A stretch of 64,000 bases of DNA. It comes from Megamonas funiformis (GTDB lineage: Bacteria > Bacillota > Negativicutes > Selenomonadales > Selenomonadaceae). A program made the translations under genes and the position numbers. Location of the stretch: the NCBI RefSeq assembly GCF_010669225.1, contig NZ_CP048627.1, positions 496,001 through 560,000 of the forward strand, in the 5' to 3' direction. Shown one piece after another: positions 38,373-47,243 of this stretch. The notes under the pieces are model-generated. The model did not search any database and was not told where the DNA came from. It worked only from the letters and a program-made list of their open reading frames with translations. Position 1 is the first letter of the stretch. Each line of letters starts with the position of its first letter.

Positions 38373-40358
38373 ATGACAGACATTAATAATTTATCAGTTA
38401 ATGCCATTCGTGTATTAGCAGCAGATGAAGTACAGAAAGCAAATTCTGGACATCCAGGTCTTCCACTTGGCTGTGCACCAGTTGCTTATGAACTTTGGGG
38501 CAAACATATGAACCACAATCCTAAAAATCCTAAATGGGTTAATCGTGACCGTTTCATTTTATCCGGTGGACATGGTTCTTCTATGCTTTATGCTCTTTTA
38601 CATTTATTTGGTTATGGCTTAACTGTAGAAGATCTTAAAAATTTCCGTCAAGATGGTTCCTTAACTCCAGGTCATCCAGAATATGGTCATACTGTTGGTG
38701 TTGAAGCTACTACTGGTCCACTTGGTGCTGGTATGGGTATGGCTGTTGGTATGGCTATGGCTGAAGCTCATTTAGCTGCAACTTTCAATAAACCAGAATT
38801 CCCTGTTGTAGACCACTACACTTATGTATTAGGTGGAGATGGCTGTATGATGGAAGGTATTTCTTCTGAAGCATTTTCTTTAGCTGGTACATTAGGTCTT
38901 AGCAAATTAATCGTTATTTATGATAGCAACAAAATCTCCATTGAAGGTAGCACAGATATTGCTTTCACTGAAAATGTACAAAAACGTATGGAAGCATTTG
39001 GTTTCCAAACTATCACTGTTGAAGATGGTAACGATTTAGAAGCTATCGGCAAAGCTATTGAAAAAGCAAAAGCTGATAAAACTCGTCCTTCTTTCATCAC
39101 TGTTAGAACTCAAATCGGTTATGGTTGCCCTGCAAAACAAGGTAAAGCTTCCGCTCATGGTGAACCTCTTGGTGTAGACAATGTAAAAGCTATGAGAGAA
39201 TTCTTAGGCTGGGAAAGTGAAGAAGCTTTCTATGTTCCACAAGAAGTTTATGATAACTACAATAAATTAGCTGAAAATGGTGCTAAAGCTGAAGAAGCTT
39301 GGAATACACTCTTTGCTGATTATTGTGCAAAATACCCTGAATTAAAAGCTCTTTGGGATAAATACTTCGGTGAAGTTGATGCTAAAGGTCTTCTTGAAGA
39401 TGAAGAATTCTGGGCTTATGAAGATAAAGCAGTAGCAACTCGTGCTCTTTCTGGTACAATGATCAACCGCTTAAAAGATAGATTACCAAATCTCTTCGGT
39501 GGTAGTGCTGACCTTGCTCCTTCTAACAAAACTCATATGAATGATGCTGGCGATTTCAGCAAAGATGATTATCTTGGCAGAAACTTACACTTTGGTGTTC
39601 GTGAATTCGCTATGGCAGCTATCGTAAATGGTATTCAATTACATGGTGGTTTAATCTCTTATGGTGCTACATTCTTCGTATTTAGCGATTATACAAAACC
39701 AATGCTTCGTTTAGCTTCCTTGATGAACTTACCTGTAACAATGGTATTCACTCATGATAGTATCGGTGTTGGTGAAGATGGTCCTACACATGAACCTATT
39801 GAACAATATGCTATGCTTCGTTCTTTACCAAACTTCAACTTATTCCGTCCAGCTGATGCTACAGAAACAGCTGCTGGTTGGTATTTAGCTGTAACAAGCA
39901 AAACTACTCCAACAGGTCTTGTATTGACTCGTCAGAACTTACCACAGCTTCCTGGTAGCTCCAAAGAAGCATTAAAAGGTGGTTATGTAATCGCTGATTC
40001 CACTAAAGAAATTCCAGATGCAATCATTATCGCAACTGGTTCAGAAGTATCTTTAGCTTTAGATGCTAAAGCAGAATTAGCAAAAGAAGATATTGATGTT
40101 CGCGTAGTAAGTATGCCTTGCGTAGACTTATTTGAACAACAATCCGCTGAATACAAAGAAGCAGTTCTTCCAAAAGCTATCCGCGCACGTGTAGCTGTAG
40201 AAGCTGGTACTGATTTTGGTTGGGGTAAATATGTAGGTTTAGATGGTGCTGTTGTAACTATGCATGGTTTCGGTGCTTCTGCTCCTGCTGGTATCTTATT
40301 CAAAAAATTCGGCTTCACTACTGAAAATGTAGTAAATACTGTTAAATCTGTTCTTTAA
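38373..40358 (+). CDS. tkt: Transketolase
   Basis: This 661-residue thiamine-diphosphate enzyme of the non-oxidative pentose-phosphate pathway moves two-carbon units between sugar phosphates. N-terminal SGHPGLPLG (about 26-34) and the ThDP motif beginning GGDGCMMEGISSEAFSLAGT (about 153-172) mark the pyrophosphate domain. The pyrimidine domain has HFGVREFAMAAIVNGI (about 408-423) and HDSIGVGEDGPTHEP (about 465-479). A C-terminal domain completes it. AAAAGGGG precedes the ATG. It is a single-gene unit with own promoter and terminator; codons resemble highly expressed neighbours (many GGT, CGT, GCT). Confidence 0.97.
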   Translation: MTDINNLSVNAIRVLAADEVQKANSGHPGLPLGCAPVAYELWGKHMNHNPKNPKWVNRDRFILSGGHGSSMLYALLHLFGYGLTVEDLKNFRQDGSLTPGHPEYGHTVGVEATTGPLGAGMGMAVGMAMAEAHLAATFNKPEFPVVDHYTYVLGGDGCMMEGISSEAFSLAGTLGLSKLIVIYDSNKISIEGSTDIAFTENVQKRMEAFGFQTITVEDGNDLEAIGKAIEKAKADKTRPSFITVRTQIGYGCPAKQGKASAHGEPLGVDNVKAMREFLGWESEEAFYVPQEVYDNYNKLAENGAKAEEAWNTLFADYCAKYPELKALWDKYFGEVDAKGLLEDEEFWAYEDKAVATRALSGTMINRLKDRLPNLFGGSADLAPSNKTHMNDAGDFSKDDYLGRNLHFGVREFAMAAIVNGIQLHGGLISYGATFFVFSDYTKPMLRLASLMNLPVTMVFTHDSIGVGEDGPTHEPIEQYAMLRSLPNFNLFRPADATETAAGWYLAVTSKTTPTGLVLTRQNLPQLPGSSKEALKGGYVIADSTKEIPDAIIIATGSEVSLALDAKAELAKEDIDVRVVSMPCVDLFEQQSAEYKEAVLPKAIRARVAVEAGTDFGWGKYVGLDGAVVTMHGFGASAPAGILFKKFGFTTENVVNTVKSVL

Positions 40359-40381
40359 TAAGTAGTAAATATTTTTATAGA

Positions 40382-40415
40382 AAAAGACGATTGTCTATGG
40401 CAATCGTCTTTTTTG
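40382..40415 (+). terminator. Transketolase terminator
   Basis: AAAAGACGATTG (40382-40393) pairs perfectly with CAATCGTCTTTT (40401-40412), then TT. Confidence 0.9.
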
Positions 40416-40444
40416 TATTTTTACATAAAAATAATAAAATTTTA

Positions 40445-40473
40445 TAACAATTTTAGTTAAAAAGTAGTATAAT
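40445..40473 (+). promoter_or_regulatory. Promoter of the lysine/ornithine decarboxylase gene
   Basis: Perfect TATAAT (40468-40473) with a weak -35 (TAACAA, 40445-40450) at 17 bp. Confidence 0.5.
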
Positions 40474-40480
40474 GTTGTAA

Positions 40481-40536
40481 GTTTATAAAATGCGTTTTAT
40501 AAACATCATTTGTTAATGCACATCAAAGATACTGTG
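40481..40536 (+). promoter_or_regulatory. Two hairpins in the decarboxylase 5' leader
   Basis: GTTTATAAAA-TGCG-TTTTATAAAC (40481-40504) is a perfect 10-bp stem at the predicted transcript start. A second, GCACA/TGTGC, lies at about 40517-40536. They may stabilise the mRNA or regulate it. Confidence 0.4.
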
Positions 40537-40556
40537 CGAAGAATAAGGGGAGTGTT

Positions 40557-41675
40557 ATGAAAAGTTTTAAACTGACAAAAGAAGAAGCTACAATGTTAGC
40601 ACAAAAATATGCTACACCATTAGAGGTGATTTCTTTAGAGCATATTGAGGAAAATTATAATTTATTGTGCAAACATATACCGAGGTTGAAGGTTTTTTAT
40701 GCAATCAAAGCTAATTCAGCGAAATGTATTTTGGAAAAGCTGATAAAATTAGGCTCTAATTTTGATGTCGCTTCAGCCGGAGAGATAAGGCTATTGTCTA
40801 AAATGGGTGTATCAGGGGAGAAAATGATTTATGCTAATCCTGTAAAGACGATAGAAGGGCTGATTGAAGCTAGTAAGGTAGGTATAAAGCGATTTACTTT
40901 TGACAGTGAAAATGAAATTGATAAAATAAAAAAATATGTACCAGATGCAGAAGTTTTAGCTCGTGTGAAGATTAAACAATCTGATGCTATTGTGAATTTA
41001 AATATAAAATTTGGTGCAGATGAAACTAAAATTTTAGATTTATTAAATTATGCAAAAGCAAATGGTTTAAAAGCAAATGGGATATGTTTTCATGTAGGTA
41101 GTCAGGTTTTATCTACAAAATCATATGAAAGGGCATTTTCATTAGCACGAGGTTTAATAGATAGATTAAAAGCTAGTGGGATTGATATAAAATATATGGA
41201 TATCGGTGGCGGTTTACCTGTAGCATGTTTAGATAAAGATGTTGATGCAGAAAAAATCATGAAAAATATAAATGATTGTTTAGTTGATTTTGAAGATGTA
41301 GAAGTTTGGGCTGAACCTGGTCGATATATTTGCGGTAATGCAGTAAATGTGATTACTTCTATAATTGGTAAACAAATGCGTGATGAAAAACAATGGTATT
41401 ATATAGATGATGGTATATATGGTTCTTTTTCGGGAATTTTATTTGACCATTGGGATTATGATATAATATCATTGAAAGATGAAGATAATACTTATGAAAA
41501 AGCCACTATAGCAGGCCCAAGTTGTGATTCGTTGGATATAGTAAAAAAAGAAATGTATTGCCCTAAATTAGATGAGGGTGATTTATTAATAGCCTTAAAT
41601 GCTGGGGCTTATAGTAAAGTATCAGCTACAACTTTTAATGGCTTTTCTTTACCAAAAACAGTGGCATTAGAATAG
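40557..41675 (+). CDS. Lysine/ornithine decarboxylase, alanine-racemase fold
   Basis: This 372-residue PLP enzyme of the eukaryotic-ODC-like fold has the PLP lysine in VFYAIKANS (about 45-53), HVGSQ (about 179), MDIGGGLP (about 218) and EPGRY (about 257). The C-terminal substrate loop with catalytic cysteine is GPSCDSLD (about 323-330). The family decarboxylates ornithine, lysine or meso-diaminopimelate derivatives. In Selenomonas ruminantium a close relative makes cadaverine that is attached to peptidoglycan and helps hold the outer membrane. That role is inferred here from lineage. AAGGGGAG precedes the ATG. A small membrane protein gene follows within 25 nt. Confidence 0.88.
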   Translation: MKSFKLTKEEATMLAQKYATPLEVISLEHIEENYNLLCKHIPRLKVFYAIKANSAKCILEKLIKLGSNFDVASAGEIRLLSKMGVSGEKMIYANPVKTIEGLIEASKVGIKRFTFDSENEIDKIKKYVPDAEVLARVKIKQSDAIVNLNIKFGADETKILDLLNYAKANGLKANGICFHVGSQVLSTKSYERAFSLARGLIDRLKASGIDIKYMDIGGGLPVACLDKDVDAEKIMKNINDCLVDFEDVEVWAEPGRYICGNAVNVITSIIGKQMRDEKQWYYIDDGIYGSFSGILFDHWDYDIISLKDEDNTYEKATIAGPSCDSLDIVKKEMYCPKLDEGDLLIALNAGAYSKVSATTFNGFSLPKTVALE

Positions 41676-41698
41676 TATTTTTGAGAGGAGGAAATACC

Positions 41699-41884
41699 AT
41701 AAATAAAGCATCTATTGCCAATTTATTAGTGATTGTTTTAGTTTTATGTGGTATATTTTTTACAATGTCTCCTGAAAGCCAAGAAGGATATAGTTCTTTT
41801 ATGGAAATAATGTTAGGTTTAGTAGGGGCATTTGTAGTTGTAACTGTCGTTAGAATGATAGTGGCAAATAAAAGAAATAAATAA
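41699..41884 (+). CDS. Small single-span membrane protein with a probable ATA start
   Basis: The frame encodes about 61 residues: a short N-terminus (NKASIANLLV), a first hydrophobic stretch (about 6-22), MSPESQEGYSSF, then a second hydrophobic stretch (about 35-54) and a basic tail NKRNK. It probably spans the membrane twice. A strong ribosome site GAGGAGG (41685-41691) is followed 7 nt later by ATA, with no ATG/GTG/TTG at a suitable distance. The in-frame TTG at 41681 lies upstream of the site and lacks its own. ATA initiation is rare, so a base error in the sequence is the main alternative. It is likely co-transcribed with the decarboxylase. Function unknown. Confidence 0.6.
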   Translation: MNKASIANLLVIVLVLCGIFFTMSPESQEGYSSFMEIMLGLVGAFVVVTVVRMIVANKRNK

Positions 41885-41923
41885 AGTAAAATAGTTAAAA
41901 TTAATTTATTTAATATTGAGATT

Positions 41924-41957
41924 AAAATTCCTATATTTTTATATAGGAATTTTTTTT
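41924..41957 (+). terminator. Terminator after the small membrane protein
   Basis: 13-bp perfect arms AAAATTCCTATAT (41924-41936) and ATATAGGAATTTT (41941-41953), TTTT loop, further T residues. Confidence 0.82.
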
Positions 41958-41995
41958 ATGATATACTAGATTTAGTTTTAAAAGGAGGTTTTTTG

Positions 41996-43450
41996 ATGGA
42001 GCAAAATAATACACCTTTGTATACAGCAATGAAAAAATATATTGAAGATAAAGCAATGGCTTTTCATACACCAGGACATAAACAAGGCAAAGGTGCTGCA
42101 AATGAACTTCATGAAATGATAACAGATACAGGTCTTAAGATGGAAGTATCTTTGATGGAAGAATTAGATGATATACATGGAGCTTCTACGTGTATAAAAC
42201 AGGCACAAGATTTGGCAAGTGATTTATATGGTGCAGATGAAACTAGATTTTTTATCAATGGAACAACAGGTGCTATTCATGCGATGATTTTAACAGCTGT
42301 AAATTCTGGTGATAAAATCATCATACCTAGAAATGCACATCGTTCCGTACTTGGCGGTTTGGTTTTGGCTGGGGCGATACCTGTATTTATTCAACCAGAA
42401 ATAGATGAAAATTTAGGTATTGCTATGAGCATTACGAAAACTGAATTAGAAAAAGTAATACGTGAAAATAAAGATGCTAAAGCTGTAGTAATGGTTTATC
42501 CTACATATTATGGAGTGGCAGGGGATATACAAAGTATAGCTAATTTAGTGCATGAAAATAATATGTTATTATTAGTTGATGAAGCACATGGGCCACACTT
42601 AGCTTTTTGCGATAAATTGCCAATACAAGCATTATCAGCAGGAGCAGATATTGTTGCACAAAGTACGCATAAAATAGTAGGTTCAATGACGCAAACTTCT
42701 TTATTGCATATGAAAAAACAACACGTAGATATAGAGCGTTTTAATAAAATGTGCAGTTTAGTGCAGTCGACAAGCCCTAATTATTTATTGTTAGCTTCAC
42801 TTGATATAGCACGCAGACAGATGGCAATGGAAGGTAGAGATTTAGTCGGTAGAGCTGTGCAATTAGCGGAAGATTTACGTGAGCAAATCAATAAAATCCC
42901 CAATTTAAGCTGTTTTGGTCGTGAATATATGAACAGTGAAGGCAAATATGATTTAGATGTAACAAAAATAACTGTTTGTGTGCGTAAATTGGGGATAAGT
43001 GGAGCTCAGGCAGAACAGATTTTGCGACATAAATATAAAATTCAATGTGAATTATCCGATATGTATAATTTATTATTCATTATTTCTTACGCTGATAGTG
43101 AGAAAGAATGTGAGTATTTATTAAATGCTTTGCAAGAATTAGCAAAATCTTTTCAGGATAAAGAGACAAATCCTTTAGTACAGATTAATTTGCCAAGTAT
43201 TCCTCATTATGTTTTATCACCAAGACAAGCAATGTTTGCTAAGACGAAGAAAGTAAAATTTGAGCAAAGTGTAGGCAAAATAGCTGGGGAATTGATTACA
43301 TTTTATCCACCGGGAATACCTGTGATTTATCCAGGGGAAGAAATAAGTCAAGAAATTATTGATTATGTATTGTTGCAAAAACAAAACGGGGGCAATATAA
43401 TAGGCCCAGAAGATACGAATTTAGAAAATATTAATATAGTGGAGGAATAA
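41996..43450 (+). CDS. Orn/Lys/Arg decarboxylase, aminotransferase fold (YaaO type)
   Basis: This 484-residue PLP enzyme is of fold type I. PLP-binding features: FHTPGHKQGKG (about 21-31), NGTTGAIHAMI (about 85), VDEAHGPHL (about 196) with PLP aspartate, and the Schiff-base lysine in STHKIVGSMTQTSLLHM (about 221-237). The C-terminal domain ends with YPPGIPVIYPGE. It decarboxylates a basic amino acid; the substrate cannot be assigned. The Bacillus gene in the same place (next to tmk) is yaaO. The ATG at 41996 is 7 nt after AAAGGAGG; a TTG directly before it is less likely. It overlaps the tmk start by one base. Confidence 0.9.
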   Translation: MEQNNTPLYTAMKKYIEDKAMAFHTPGHKQGKGAANELHEMITDTGLKMEVSLMEELDDIHGASTCIKQAQDLASDLYGADETRFFINGTTGAIHAMILTAVNSGDKIIIPRNAHRSVLGGLVLAGAIPVFIQPEIDENLGIAMSITKTELEKVIRENKDAKAVVMVYPTYYGVAGDIQSIANLVHENNMLLLVDEAHGPHLAFCDKLPIQALSAGADIVAQSTHKIVGSMTQTSLLHMKKQHVDIERFNKMCSLVQSTSPNYLLLASLDIARRQMAMEGRDLVGRAVQLAEDLREQINKIPNLSCFGREYMNSEGKYDLDVTKITVCVRKLGISGAQAEQILRHKYKIQCELSDMYNLLFIISYADSEKECEYLLNALQELAKSFQDKETNPLVQINLPSIPHYVLSPRQAMFAKTKKVKFEQSVGKIAGELITFYPPGIPVIYPGEEISQEIIDYVLLQKQNGGNIIGPEDTNLENINIVEE

Positions 43451-44124
43451 TGGTGAAAGGAAAGCTCATAATCATTGAAGCTGGTGATGGTTGTGGTAAA
43501 GCTACACAAACTAAGCTTTTATATGATAGATTAAATCAAGCAGGTTACAAGGTAAAAAAAATAGAGTATCCAGATTATGAAAGTCCAGCATGTACACCGG
43601 TAAAAATGTATTTGCAAGGTGAGTTTGGCGGTCATGTAGATGATGTAAATGCCTATGCTGCTTCTGTATTATTTGCTGTGGATAGATATGCTTCATATCG
43701 CATGAAATGGAAAAAAGATTACGAAGAAGGCACTATTATTTTAGCGGATAGATATACTACTTCTAATATGGTTCATCAAGCTGTAAAAATAGAAGATAGC
43801 AAAATGCGTGATGAATTTTTATCATGGCTTTGGGATACAGAATTTACGAAAATGGGACTTCCAGTGCCGGATAAAGTTATTTTCTTGAATATGCCACCAG
43901 ATATCAGCAATAAATTGATTGATAATAGAGCTAAAAAAGATAATCGCAAAAAAGATATTCATGAACAGGATAAAAATTATTTAGAAAAATGCCATGAAGT
44001 TTATCAAGAAATGGCAAATCGCTATGATTGGGATATCGTAGAATGTGCAAAGGATAATCAGTTAAGAACTATAGAAGAAATTCATGAAGATGTTTGGCAA
44101 AAAATTCAAGGTCTGATTAAATAA
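43450..44124 (+). CDS. tmk: Thymidylate kinase
   Basis: This 224-residue nucleoside monophosphate kinase converts dTMP to dTDP. The P-loop is IIEAGDGCGKATQTKLL (about 8-24), where usual Tmk has GxDGAGKTTQ. DRYTTSNMVHQ (about 100) resembles the DRY/S-x(n)-Q segment. The LID region is basic (RAKKDNRKKDIHEQD). The atypical C-G-K-A P-loop is a small deviation, so other deoxynucleoside kinases are not excluded. The ATG at 43450 overlaps the previous stop (TAATG); a GTG at 43453 has slightly better spacing from GGAGG. Synteny with Bacillus supports tmk. Confidence 0.82.
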   Translation: MVKGKLIIIEAGDGCGKATQTKLLYDRLNQAGYKVKKIEYPDYESPACTPVKMYLQGEFGGHVDDVNAYAASVLFAVDRYASYRMKWKKDYEEGTIILADRYTTSNMVHQAVKIEDSKMRDEFLSWLWDTEFTKMGLPVPDKVIFLNMPPDISNKLIDNRAKKDNRKKDIHEQDKNYLEKCHEVYQEMANRYDWDIVECAKDNQLRTIEEIHEDVWQKIQGLIK

Positions 44125-44179
44125 AAATAGTAGATAAAAGTCTATAAACTTTATAATTAAATAGCTTTATGATATACTA

Positions 44180-44220
44180 AGTTTTAGTCATAAAAAATAA
44201 ATTATGGCTAAAACTTTTTT
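44180..44220 (+). terminator. Terminator after tmk
   Basis: AGTTTTAGTCATAA (44180-44193) pairs with TTATGGCTAAAACT (44202-44215), one G-T pair, followed by TTTTT. Confidence 0.8.
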
Positions 44221-44272
44221 ATTAATGAAAATTTTGCTATCTAAATATATGTAAGAGTAAAGGATGTTCAGT

Positions 44273-44632
44273 ATGAGTCAAGAAAAGAATAGCATATTGA
44301 AAGATGATTTCTATTCCATGATACAGATGCAACGCGTAAAAGTAGATGATGAATATAAATTATTATTGCAAAATCCTAATAATGAACAGATGCAAGTATA
44401 TCAAACACTCATTAAAGATTTTGTAACTATGGCTGTAAAACAATTTTATATTGTCGTGATGAGTTCTGCTAAAGAGGAATTATCACAATATAATTTATAC
44501 GATTATGCAAATAAAGTAGATGATTTATTATTAAATATCAATCAATGTATTGAAAATGAAGATACAGTATCTTTGACACAATATCATAAGCAAATAGATG
44601 AACTTTTAGATAAGTTTATCTACATAAATTAA
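44273..44632 (+). CDS. Small conserved-position protein upstream of holB (possible YaaR/DUF327-like)
   Basis: This 119-residue, mostly helical, acidic protein has no signal or membrane segment. The core is YQTLIKDFVTMAVKQFYIVV (about 40-59) and a C-terminal helix pair ANKVDDLLLNINQCIEN / YHKQIDELLDKFIYIN. Its position just before holB matches yaaR in Bacillus, and the pattern 'lhKxFl..v' plus paired C-terminal helices is compatible with DUF327, but the match is weak. The start is the second ATG, 8 nt from AAAGGA; the first ATG is inside the ribosome site. Confidence 0.65.
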   Translation: MSQEKNSILKDDFYSMIQMQRVKVDDEYKLLLQNPNNEQMQVYQTLIKDFVTMAVKQFYIVVMSSAKEELSQYNLYDYANKVDDLLLNINQCIENEDTVSLTQYHKQIDELLDKFIYIN

Positions 44633-44633
44633 G

Positions 44634-45626
44634 ATGATTAGTTGGCAAAATATTTATGGGCATGAGCAAATAAAAGCGGATTTACAATTATTATTGCAAG
44701 AAAATAAATTGCCTCATGCCTTATTATTTTCAGGAATTGATGGTATTGGTAAATTATTGACGGCTAAGATGTTAGCTAAATCGCTACTTTGCTGTAATTC
44801 GCAACAAGGCAATATGGCTTGTGGTTATTGTAATTCTTGCAAGATGTTTGATGAACAAAATCACCCTGATTTTTATTATTTGGAGCCAGAAGGTAAAACA
44901 AGAAAATTGATTAAGATTGAGCAAATTCGTCAAATACAAGCAAAAATAGCTTTATCGCCATATCTGTCAGATAAACAAGTGGTGATTATAAATGATGCTC
45001 AATATTTAAATGATACAGCAGGAAACAGTTTGCTTAAGACTCTAGAAGAGCCAATAGGTGAAGTGTTTTTTATTTTAATCACTTCTAATAAAGATATGAT
45101 ACTGCCTACTATATTATCGCGTTGTATGAAGATATATTTTGCGCCTCTTTCTTATCTAGATGTGGCGAAGGTTTTACAACAAAAAATACAGATTGAAGAA
45201 GATAAAGCTAAAATCATTGCTAGATTGTCTGGTGGCAGTATATTAAAAGCTATGCAATTTATTGATGATGATGCTCTAGCCTTAAGACAAAAGGCGTTAT
45301 CTTGTCTTCAAGACAATTTTTCCATAAAAGATATATGGTCATTTATTGATGAATTATCAAGTTTTGAGCGAAATAAGATAAATGATATAATGAGTCATTT
45401 ACAAATGCTATTGAGAGACTTATTACTGATGAAGGTTAATAAAGATAGTGATATTATTTATAATCAGGATATAAAAGATGATTTATTGAATATACAAAAC
45501 AAGTATGATGAAGTTAATCTATTAACTAAATTGACCTTAGTAGAAGAGATTTTAAAACGGTTAAATTCTAATGCAGATATAAAACTCATCTTGCAGAAAT
45601 TTATTTTAGATTGGCAAAATAAATAA
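44634..45626 (+). CDS. holB: DNA polymerase III delta' subunit
   Basis: This 330-residue clamp-loader subunit has an AAA+ fold. The N-terminal IYGHEQIKADLQLLLQENKLPHALLFSG (about 7-34) is typical. The P-loop is GIDGIGKLL, lacking the Ser/Thr after Lys, which fits the non-ATP-binding delta' role. A four-cysteine zinc module (CC...CGYCNSC, about 52-70) follows. The SRC-type arginine finger is LSRCMKIYF (about 162-170). It begins 2 nt after the previous stop and has a poor ribosome site, so translation is likely coupled. Confidence 0.92.
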   Translation: MISWQNIYGHEQIKADLQLLLQENKLPHALLFSGIDGIGKLLTAKMLAKSLLCCNSQQGNMACGYCNSCKMFDEQNHPDFYYLEPEGKTRKLIKIEQIRQIQAKIALSPYLSDKQVVIINDAQYLNDTAGNSLLKTLEEPIGEVFFILITSNKDMILPTILSRCMKIYFAPLSYLDVAKVLQQKIQIEEDKAKIIARLSGGSILKAMQFIDDDALALRQKALSCLQDNFSIKDIWSFIDELSSFERNKINDIMSHLQMLLRDLLLMKVNKDSDIIYNQDIKDDLLNIQNKYDEVNLLTKLTLVEEILKRLNSNADIKLILQKFILDWQNK

Positions 45627-45652
45627 ACGAGAAATAGACAGGAGGGCACTTT

Positions 45653-46480
45653 GTGCAGACCGTTGTAGGTGTAAGATTTAAAAAAGCTTGTAAAATATAT
45701 TATTTTGGGTTAGGTGGATTGGAATTAGCCCAAGGTGATGGCGTAGTAGTAAAAACTGCTCGTGGTGTTGAATTTGGAACAGTTGTTATAGGGCCACGTG
45801 ATGTACCAGATTCAGAAGTTGTACAGCCATTAAAAGATGTACAAAGAAAAGCAACACAAGAAGATATTGATAAATTGGCAGAAAACAGCGAAAAGGAAAA
45901 AGAAGCTTATGCTATTTGTGAAGAGAAAATTCGCTTGCGTGAATTGCCAATGAAACTCATCAGCGTAGAATATACTCTTGATGTGAATAAGATAATTTTT
46001 TATTTCACTGCTGAAGGTAGAATTGACTTTAGAGAATTAGTAAAAGATTTGGCAGCAGTATTCCATACTCGCATTGAGCTTCGTCAAATTGGCGTACGTG
46101 ATGAAGCAAAATTATTAGGTGGAATAGGTTGCTGTGGTAGACCACTTTGCTGTGCTACTTTTTTAGGCGATTTTGAGCCAGTATCCATTCGCATGGCGAA
46201 AGACCAGAGTTTATCTTTAAATCCAACAAAAATATCTGGTATTTGCGGTCGTTTGATGTGTTGTTTAAAATATGAAAATGATTTATACCAAGGTTGTTGC
46301 AAACAAAATAGTATTATTGCTCCGCCAAAACAAGGTAGTCGTGTAGTATCTATGGAAGGCGAAGGAAAAGCTATTTCTATCAATATGCAAAAACGTACTG
46401 TAACGGTATTATTAGACTCTAAAAAAACTATTGTGGCTTCATGGGAAGATGTTGTAGAAAAAGATGACGATGATATCTGA
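45653..46480 (+). CDS. ricT: PSP1-domain protein (RicT/YaaT)
   Basis: This 275-residue cytosolic protein has a PSP1 domain with the cysteine-rich core GGIGCCGRPLCCATFL (about 160-175) and GICGRLMCCLKYEN (about 196-209). In Bacillus YaaT/RicT joins RicA and RicF in a complex carrying Fe-S clusters that affects mRNA maturation and development. RicA/RicF homologues are not in this window. Start is GTG, 6 nt after GGAGGG. Its 3' end overlaps the methyltransferase gene by 17 nt. It follows holB as in Bacillus. Confidence 0.9.
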   Translation: MQTVVGVRFKKACKIYYFGLGGLELAQGDGVVVKTARGVEFGTVVIGPRDVPDSEVVQPLKDVQRKATQEDIDKLAENSEKEKEAYAICEEKIRLRELPMKLISVEYTLDVNKIIFYFTAEGRIDFRELVKDLAAVFHTRIELRQIGVRDEAKLLGGIGCCGRPLCCATFLGDFEPVSIRMAKDQSLSLNPTKISGICGRLMCCLKYENDLYQGCCKQNSIIAPPKQGSRVVSMEGEGKAISINMQKRTVTVLLDSKKTIVASWEDVVEKDDDDI

Positions 46481-47225
46481 TTGGAATTTAAATTTAAAAG
46501 AAAATGAACGTATAGATGATTTATTAGCTGGCGGATTGAAAATAATTCAAAACAATAAAGAATTTTGTTTTTCCATTGATGCTGTATTATTAGCACATTT
46601 TGTAACTGTACGTAAAAATGCTAAAGGATTAGATTTAGGCACAGGAACAGGTGTTATTCCCTTATTATTATCCAATAGAGCGATGAAAATGGACGCTTTG
46701 GAGATAAATCCTGTAACTTGTGAAATTGCCAAACGCAATATGGTCATGAATAAACTTCAAGACAAGATTTGCGTTCAAGAAGGCGATTTATGCAAGATAA
46801 AAGAATATTATAAACCTCAATCTATGGATTTTGTCGTATCTAATCCACCTTATCGTCAAATAAATCAAGGTCATTTAAATATTTTAGATGGAGTGGCAAG
46901 AGCTAGACATGAAATAACAGCTACACTTGATGATGTAGTGCGTGCAGGTAGTTTTGTATTGAAGAGAAAAGGTCGTTTTGCCATGGTACATTTGCCAGAG
47001 CGACTAGGCGAAATCATGGTGGCTTTTCACAAATATAATATTGAAGCGAAAAGACTGCAATTAGTACAACCAAAACGAGATAAAGCACCGAATATAGTCT
47101 TGATTGAAGGTGTCAAAGAAGGCGCTCCAGGTGGATTGAGTGTAGAGCCAGCGCTTATTGTCCATGAAGATAATGGTGATTATACAAGAAAATTAATGGA
47201 ATATTATTATCCAGATAGATTGTAA
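46464..47225 (+). CDS. trmN6: tRNA1(Val) A37 N6-methyltransferase-like (TrmN6/YabB)
   Basis: This 253-residue class I SAM-dependent methyltransferase has SAM motif I GLDLGTGTGVIPLLLSN (about 51-67) and the N6-adenine catalytic motif VVSNPPYRQ (about 125-133). It methylates adenine in tRNA; TrmN6 is the usual assignment, and close families also modify other RNA. Start at ATG 46464 overlaps ricT; ATG 46470 is an alternative. It occupies the yabB position of Bacillus. Confidence 0.85.
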   Translation: MTMISDWNLNLKENERIDDLLAGGLKIIQNNKEFCFSIDAVLLAHFVTVRKNAKGLDLGTGTGVIPLLLSNRAMKMDALEINPVTCEIAKRNMVMNKLQDKICVQEGDLCKIKEYYKPQSMDFVVSNPPYRQINQGHLNILDGVARARHEITATLDDVVRAGSFVLKRKGRFAMVHLPERLGEIMVAFHKYNIEAKRLQLVQPKRDKAPNIVLIEGVKEGAPGGLSVEPALIVHEDNGDYTRKLMEYYYPDRL

Positions 47226-47243
47226 GAGGTGAGGTGAATATAT

